Assembly (NCBI RefSeq): GCF_020026305.1
Contig: NZ_CP075691.1
Coordinates: 3,658,001-3,722,000 of the forward strand
Length of the DNA: 64,000 nucleotides
Reading direction: 5' to 3'
DNA from: Streptomyces sp. 135
GTDB lineage: Bacteria; Actinomycetota; Actinomycetes; Streptomycetales; Streptomycetaceae
The notes under the pieces: model-generated
The model's database searches: none
What the model was told of the DNA's origin: nothing
Seen by the model: the letters and a program-made list of their open reading frames with translations, nothing else
Made by a program: the position numbers and the translations under genes
Shown: positions 59,828 through 64,000 of the stretch, in pieces
How positions within the stretch are numbered: position 1 is the stretch's first letter
How the letters are laid out: every line of letters starts with the position of its first letter

Positions 59828-61393
59828 ATGAACAGTCTCGACTGGGCCGTGCTCATCGGCTACTTCGGCGTGATGGTCGCGATCGGCGTGTGGTCCCACA
59901 AGCGGGTCGACAACGTCAGCGACTTCTTCACCGCCGGCGGAAAGATGCCCTGGTGGCTGTCGGGCATCTCGCACCACATGTCGGGCTACAGCGCGGTGAT
60001 GTTCACCGGGTACGCCGGCATCGCGTACACCTACGGCGTGACGTCCTTCGTCACCTGGTCCTTCCCCATCGCCCTGGGCATCGCCATCGGCGCGCGGCTC
60101 TTCGCCCCCCGCATCAACCGGCTGCGTTCACGGCTGCACGTCGCCTCGCCGCTCGAATACCTCAAGAACCGCTACAACCTGAAGACGCAGCAGGCGCTCG
60201 CCTGGTCCGGGATGCTGCTGAAGATCGTCGACGTGGGTGCCAAGTGGGCCGCCATCGCCACGCTGCTCGCGGTCTTCACCGGGGTCTCGCTGAACCAGGG
60301 CATCCTCATCACCGGCGTCATCACGGCGATCTACTGCACCATCGGCGGCCTGTGGGCGGACGCCCTCACCGAACTGGGGCAGTTCATCATCCAGCTCTTC
60401 GCCGGTATCGCGATGTTCGTGGCGGTCGTCGCCAAGCTCGGGCCGCACGGCGGCTTCTTCGGCGTCTGGGACGAGCCCGAGCTGGCGGGCCACGCGAAGC
60501 CGCTGGTCGGGCCGTACGGCACGGTGTTCCTGCTCGCGTTCCTCTTCATCAAGCTCTTCGAGTACAACGGCGGCATGCTCAACCAGGCGCAGCGGTACAT
60601 GGCGACCGCCAACGCCAAGGAGGCCGCGCGCTCCGCGAAGCTCTCCGCGATCCTGTGGCTGGTCTGGCCGCTCGTCCTCTTCTTCCCCATGTGGATGTCG
60701 CCCCTCCTGGTCGACGCCAAGAAGCCCGACGGCTCGGACGCGTACGCCCTGATGACCGAACAGCTGCTGCCGCACGGGCTGTTGGGTCTGGTCATCGTCG
60801 GCTTCTTCTCGCACACCATGGCGATGTGCTCCTCCGACGCCAACGCCATCGCCGCCGTCTTCACCCGGGACGTGGCGCCCGTGCTCTCCGCGCGGGCGAA
60901 GGTCTGGTCGGAGCGCACGGGGCTGCTCGCCGCCCGCCTCACCACGGTGATCTTCCTGGGGCTGTCCATGGCGGTCGCGACGCAGGTCAACTCCCCCACG
61001 TTCAAGGACATCATCACGGTCGTCATCAAGTGGGTCGCCGGTCTGATGGGGCCGATCGCGATCCCGATGATGCTGGGCCTGCTGCGCACCTTCCGCAAGT
61101 CCGGCCCGACCGCCGCGCTGACCAGCTGGGGAGCCGGGCTCTTCGCCTTCTACCTGGTCAACTACCCGATCAACGACGCCGTCGAGGGCGGTGTGGCCCT
61201 CCAATACCAGGTGTCGATCCCGCTGGCGGTCTCGCTGATCCTCTACATCGTCATCGGTTACGTGAAGCCGGAGGACACCCCGGAGCGGGACGCGCTCATC
61301 GAGCGGATCAACACGGACGATGACAGCCCGGCCGGTTCCACGGGCGCGGCGGCCATGCCCGCCCCGGCCCAGGCGCCTCAGCCGCGCGGATAG
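59828..61393 (+). CDS. Sodium:solute symporter (SSS family)
   Basis: A 521-aa, about 13-TM transporter: WAVLIGYFGVMVAIGVWSHK at the N-terminus, the family region ISHHMSGYSAVMFTGYAG, and GLLGLVIVGFFSHTMAMCSSDANAIAAVF with the conserved SSD Na+-site residues. The ATG at 59828 (MNSLDW) gives the standard N-terminus; upstream in-frame codons are not convincing. The substrate is unknown. The 265-bp upstream region probably holds its promoter. Confidence 0.9.
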   Translation: MNSLDWAVLIGYFGVMVAIGVWSHKRVDNVSDFFTAGGKMPWWLSGISHHMSGYSAVMFTGYAGIAYTYGVTSFVTWSFPIALGIAIGARLFAPRINRLRSRLHVASPLEYLKNRYNLKTQQALAWSGMLLKIVDVGAKWAAIATLLAVFTGVSLNQGILITGVITAIYCTIGGLWADALTELGQFIIQLFAGIAMFVAVVAKLGPHGGFFGVWDEPELAGHAKPLVGPYGTVFLLAFLFIKLFEYNGGMLNQAQRYMATANAKEAARSAKLSAILWLVWPLVLFFPMWMSPLLVDAKKPDGSDAYALMTEQLLPHGLLGLVIVGFFSHTMAMCSSDANAIAAVFTRDVAPVLSARAKVWSERTGLLAARLTTVIFLGLSMAVATQVNSPTFKDIITVVIKWVAGLMGPIAIPMMLGLLRTFRKSGPTAALTSWGAGLFAFYLVNYPINDAVEGGVALQYQVSIPLAVSLILYIVIGYVKPEDTPERDALIERINTDDDSPAGSTGAAAMPAPAQAPQPRG

Positions 61394-62496
61394 CGGGCCA
61401 GCCAGCCCGGCGCGGACACGGCGGGGCCGTGCAGCGCCGGGCCCTGGGTCATCTCCATGGCGAAGTCGTCCGCGAGCTCCAGGACCGTGGGCCGGCCCTC
61501 CAGCTCCGTGAGCCAGCCCGGCGGCAGCGCGGTCTCCCCGTGCAGCGCGCCGAGCAGCGCCCCGCACAGCGCCCCCGTGGCGGAGGACGGGCCGCCGTGG
61601 TTGACGGCCAGGCGCACCCCGTGGCGGATGTCCTCGCCGACCAAGGCGCAGTACACGGCGACGGCGAGCGCCCCCTCGGCGGTGCCGTCGGCGAGCAGCT
61701 CCGCCACCCGCGCGGCCGTGGGCATGCCCTGGCGTACGGCGCCCAGGGCGTGCCGCAGGGCGTCCGCGACGGGCGGGTGGCCGGGGTGGGCGGCGAGCAG
61801 GGCGAGGGTCCGCTGGATCGCGCCGTCGAGGGACTCCCCGCGGGCGAGGCCGTGCACGATGACGGCGTGCGCGCCGGCCGCGAGGTAGGCGGTGGGGTGG
61901 CCGTGCGTCTGGACGGCGCCCTCGACGGCGAGCTGGAGCACGAGCTGCGGCTCCCAGCCGACGAGGAGACCGAAGGGCGCGGACCTGACGGCGGCCTCGG
62001 GGCCGCGCTCGTCGGGGTTCTTGGGGGTCTCCAGGGTGCCCATGACCGCGTTGCCCAGTCCGAGGAGGCAGGCGCGGGAGGGGGCGCGGCGGGAGTAGAG
62101 CCACTCTTCGCGGGCGAGCCAGCCGTCCTCCTTTCGCCGCTCGTCCGGGCCCCAGTCGCTCTGGGTCGCCGCCCAGCGGCGGTAGGCGCGGTGCAGGTCG
62201 GTCGGCGGGTGCCAGGCGCCGGTGTCGCGGCGGACCTGGGCGCGGATGAGGCCGTCCACGGTGAAGAGGGCGAGCTGGGTGGCGGCGGTGACCGCGCCCC
62301 GTCTGCCGTACGCGGGCACGGGCTCGGTGAGGCCTTCGGCGCCGTGCGCCGCGCGTATCTCGTCGAGGGAGAGCCCGTCCAGGGGTGCCCCGAAGGCGTC
62401 GCCCACGGCGGCCCCGAGGAGCGTGCCGCGCACCCGGCTGCGGAAGTCCTGCTGTTCGGCGCGGCCCCAGACACCGGTGGCTGCTGCTGTGCCCAC
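61378..62496 (-). CDS. ADP-ribosylglycohydrolase family protein
   Basis: A 372-aa DraG/ARH-fold hydrolase. The signature start is RVRGTLLGAAVGDAFGAPLD, and the metal-site region is VRLAVNHGGPSSATGALCGALLGALHG, where Asp-Ser of the usual GGDTDT is replaced by GGPSSA. This is a notable substitution that may lower or alter metal-dependent ADP-ribose hydrolysis. The GTG at 62494-62496 has GGAGG upstream. It is convergent with the symporter, with the last codons overlapping. Confidence 0.85.
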   Translation of the reverse strand: MGTAAATGVWGRAEQQDFRSRVRGTLLGAAVGDAFGAPLDGLSLDEIRAAHGAEGLTEPVPAYGRRGAVTAATQLALFTVDGLIRAQVRRDTGAWHPPTDLHRAYRRWAATQSDWGPDERRKEDGWLAREEWLYSRRAPSRACLLGLGNAVMGTLETPKNPDERGPEAAVRSAPFGLLVGWEPQLVLQLAVEGAVQTHGHPTAYLAAGAHAVIVHGLARGESLDGAIQRTLALLAAHPGHPPVADALRHALGAVRQGMPTAARVAELLADGTAEGALAVAVYCALVGEDIRHGVRLAVNHGGPSSATGALCGALLGALHGETALPPGWLTELEGRPTVLELADDFAMEMTQGPALHGPAVSAPGWLARYPRG

Positions 62497-62662
62497 CGGA
62501 CCTCCCTCCGTGCCTCGCCCGGTTGCGACTGCGCAGCACTGTAATCGAACGGGAACGCTCGATTCAGACGGCAAGTGGTATGCGGCAAGACGCCCTTGAG
62601 GTCGCTTTTGGACGACGTTCACGGGAGCTTCGCAGTTGCTACAGACACCGCGCCCCCGGCCG

Positions 62663-64000
62663 TCATCCGCAGGGCGGGGCCGGGCCCGCGCCGGTGCCCG
62701 TGATCCGCTGCCGCTGCTCGCTCGCCCAGCCGTAGCCGGGGTCGATGCGCAGCGCCTCGTCCAGGGCGGTGAGGGCGTCGTCGCGGCGGCCGAGGGCTTC
62801 CAGGGACAGGGCCTTGCCGCCCCACGCCCAGGCGTAGCCGGGGTCGAGCGCGAGGGCCGCGGCGTACTCGGCGGCGGCCTCCTCGTGGTGGCCCGTGAGG
62901 CGCAGCACGTCGCCCCGCTCGCCCCGGGTGCCCGCCGCGTCCGGGGCGAGATCCTGGGCGCGGTCGAGGTCGGCGAGGGCGCCGGCCGTGTCGCCGAGGG
63001 ACTGCCGCACCCGGGCCCTGCGGGTCAGCGCCCAGGCGTAGTCCGGCCACAGGGTGATCGCGCGGTCCAGGTCGGCCAGGGCCTCGCGGACGCGGCCGAG
63101 GGTGAACTTGACCTGGCCGAGGCTGCCGAGGGTGAGCGGCTCCGCGGGGTCGAGGGCGTGCGCCCGCTCCAGCCAGGGCAGCGCCTCGTCCGGGCGTCCC
63201 ATGCGGCGGTAGGTCTCGCCGCGCTCGCGCGCGGGCCACGCGGCGTCGGGCGCCACCTCGGCGGCGTCGGCCAGATGCCCGAGGGCCGCCTCGTACTCGC
63301 CGAGCGCCCGGCGGGTGACGGCGAGGCCGTGGTGGCCCCACGGGTCGCGGGGGTCCAGGGCGAGGGCGCGCTCGTGGTCGCCGAGGGCCTCGCGCAGCCG
63401 GCCGAGGAGGAAGAGCCGCAGGCCGTGCGCGTTGTACGCGGCCACCCTGCCCTCGTCGTCCAGCTCGGCGCGGCCGAGCAGCACCTCCAGGACCAGCAGG
63501 GCGCCCTCCCGCTCCAGGGCGAGGGGGCCCAGGCAGGCGGTGGCCAGCGACTTCAGGGGCTCCGTCTCCCCGGCCAGGGGGTCCGTGGCCGCGTCGGAGC
63601 CCTCGGCGCCCGCGGTGTCCTCGGCCGCGTCCGTCACGGCCCGCGCCCACTCGCGGGCCACCGCAGTGGCCACGCGGCACGCCTCGACCCCCTCGCGCAG
63701 CACCTCCGGGAGCGCGGCGCGCGGCCGGGCGCACAGCCGGTGGTACAGCTCCTCGACGCGCGGCGCCCGCCACGCCGGGCGTGTCCACGGCCGGTCAGGC
63801 CTGGCCGGGCCGCCCTCCTCCAGCGCGCCGCGCCGCCGCTCGTACACCTCGGCGAGGCGGGTGTGCGCCGAGCTCCAGCTCTCCGGGGAGGCGTTGCGGC
63901 GCAGGCGGAGCATCGGGGCGCGGACGACGCCGTGATAGCGCGCCGTCCCTTTGCCGTCGGTCCGGACGAACGGCATGGTGCGCAGCCACGCAAACAGCTC
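62663..64000 (-). CDS. TPR-repeat protein, C-terminal part (runs off the window)
   Basis: The frame continues past the right edge (ELFAWLRTMPFVRTDG at the edge), so this is the C-terminal 445 residues of a larger protein. A helical region with YERRRGALEEG is followed by about seven TPRs (EALGDHERALALDPRDPWGHHGL, EALADLDRAITLWPDYAWALTRR and so on). The upstream part is probably a P-loop/STAND-type domain, as in other Streptomyces proteins with this tail, but it is not visible. Confidence 0.75.
   Translation of the reverse strand, partial: ELFAWLRTMPFVRTDGKGTARYHGVVRAPMLRLRRNASPESWSSAHTRLAEVYERRRGALEEGGPARPDRPWTRPAWRAPRVEELYHRLCARPRAALPEVLREGVEACRVATAVAREWARAVTDAAEDTAGAEGSDAATDPLAGETEPLKSLATACLGPLALEREGALLVLEVLLGRAELDDEGRVAAYNAHGLRLFLLGRLREALGDHERALALDPRDPWGHHGLAVTRRALGEYEAALGHLADAAEVAPDAAWPARERGETYRRMGRPDEALPWLERAHALDPAEPLTLGSLGQVKFTLGRVREALADLDRAITLWPDYAWALTRRARVRQSLGDTAGALADLDRAQDLAPDAAGTRGERGDVLRLTGHHEEAAAEYAAALALDPGYAWAWGGKALSLEALGRRDDALTALDEALRIDPGYGWASEQRQRITGTGAGPAPPCG

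Overview
The window is high-GC actinobacterial DNA and almost certainly comes from a Streptomyces chromosome. The evidence is pervasive third-position GC, GTG/TTG starts with 4-bp gene overlaps, rare TTA codons, and Streptomyces-typical families: snapalysin, XRE-DUF397 pairs, ANTAR, DUF2637, GPP34 and SigB-type sigma factors.

1-1482 is ordinary chromosome: a partial mycothiol-dependent isomerase-like gene, the OhrR/Ohr peroxide-defence pair with an operator between them, and then an intact tRNA-Arg(CCT) at 1483-1555.

1514-27773 is a 26.26-kb integrative element inserted in the 3' part of that tRNA. A 43-bp direct repeat bounds it, and a 23-bp repeat lies inside each end (probable integrase arm sites). 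Its backbone is a tyrosine integrase, an XRE regulator, an excisionase-like HTH without a normal start, a DUF3631 ATPase, a noncoding block with a perfect 19+1+19 palindrome and iteron-like repeats (candidate oriT/origin), a DUF2637 membrane protein, MobC and a relaxase. There is no FtsK/TraB-type or type IV transfer machinery, so it looks mobilizable rather than self-transmissible. Cargo 1 (9.9-17.8 kb) is an FxLD-family class I lanthipeptide cluster: 59-aa precursor, LanB, LanC, and a fused LanB-C-like/PCMT-type methyltransferase, with a TPR protein downstream. Four small regulatory or accessory genes follow. Cargo 2 (21.1-27.6 kb) is a type I restriction-modification system (hsdM-hsdS-hsdR) with a TTA codon in hsdR and a tiny zinc-ribbon-like protein.

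27.8-33.1 kb is a decayed chromosomal stretch. It holds a chimeric ORF (kinase N-terminus joined to a methyltransferase-like tail), a small membrane protein and CsbD, an anti-sigma antagonist with an internal stop, a GAF-PP2C phosphatase with two compensating frameshifts, and a FUSC-type transporter broken across three frames. An intact SigB-type sigma factor follows, then a cytochrome P450 with an atypical I-helix, DUF4287, ANTAR, an MFS exporter, snapalysin, a class A PBP and a MerR-GyrI regulator.

41.9-50.1 kb is the most interesting chromosomal locus: five genes on one strand joined by 4-bp overlaps or nearly so. They encode a cytosolic trypsin-like protease (with a TTA codon), a PknG-like kinase with the PknG TPR tail, a VWA/MIDAS protein, a four-TM GlnX-like sensor and a solute-binding lipoprotein. 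It resembles the mycobacterial pknG-glnH-glnX pathway with a protease and a VWA protein added and a different binding protein.

The remainder (50.1-64 kb) holds a large membrane protein, a D-Ala-D-Ala carboxypeptidase with a long repetitive N-terminus, GPP34, an XRE-DUF397 pair, a divergent EthD-like/SDR pair around a perfect palindrome, a Na+:solute symporter, an ADP-ribosylglycohydrolase and the C-terminal part of a TPR protein cut by the window edge.
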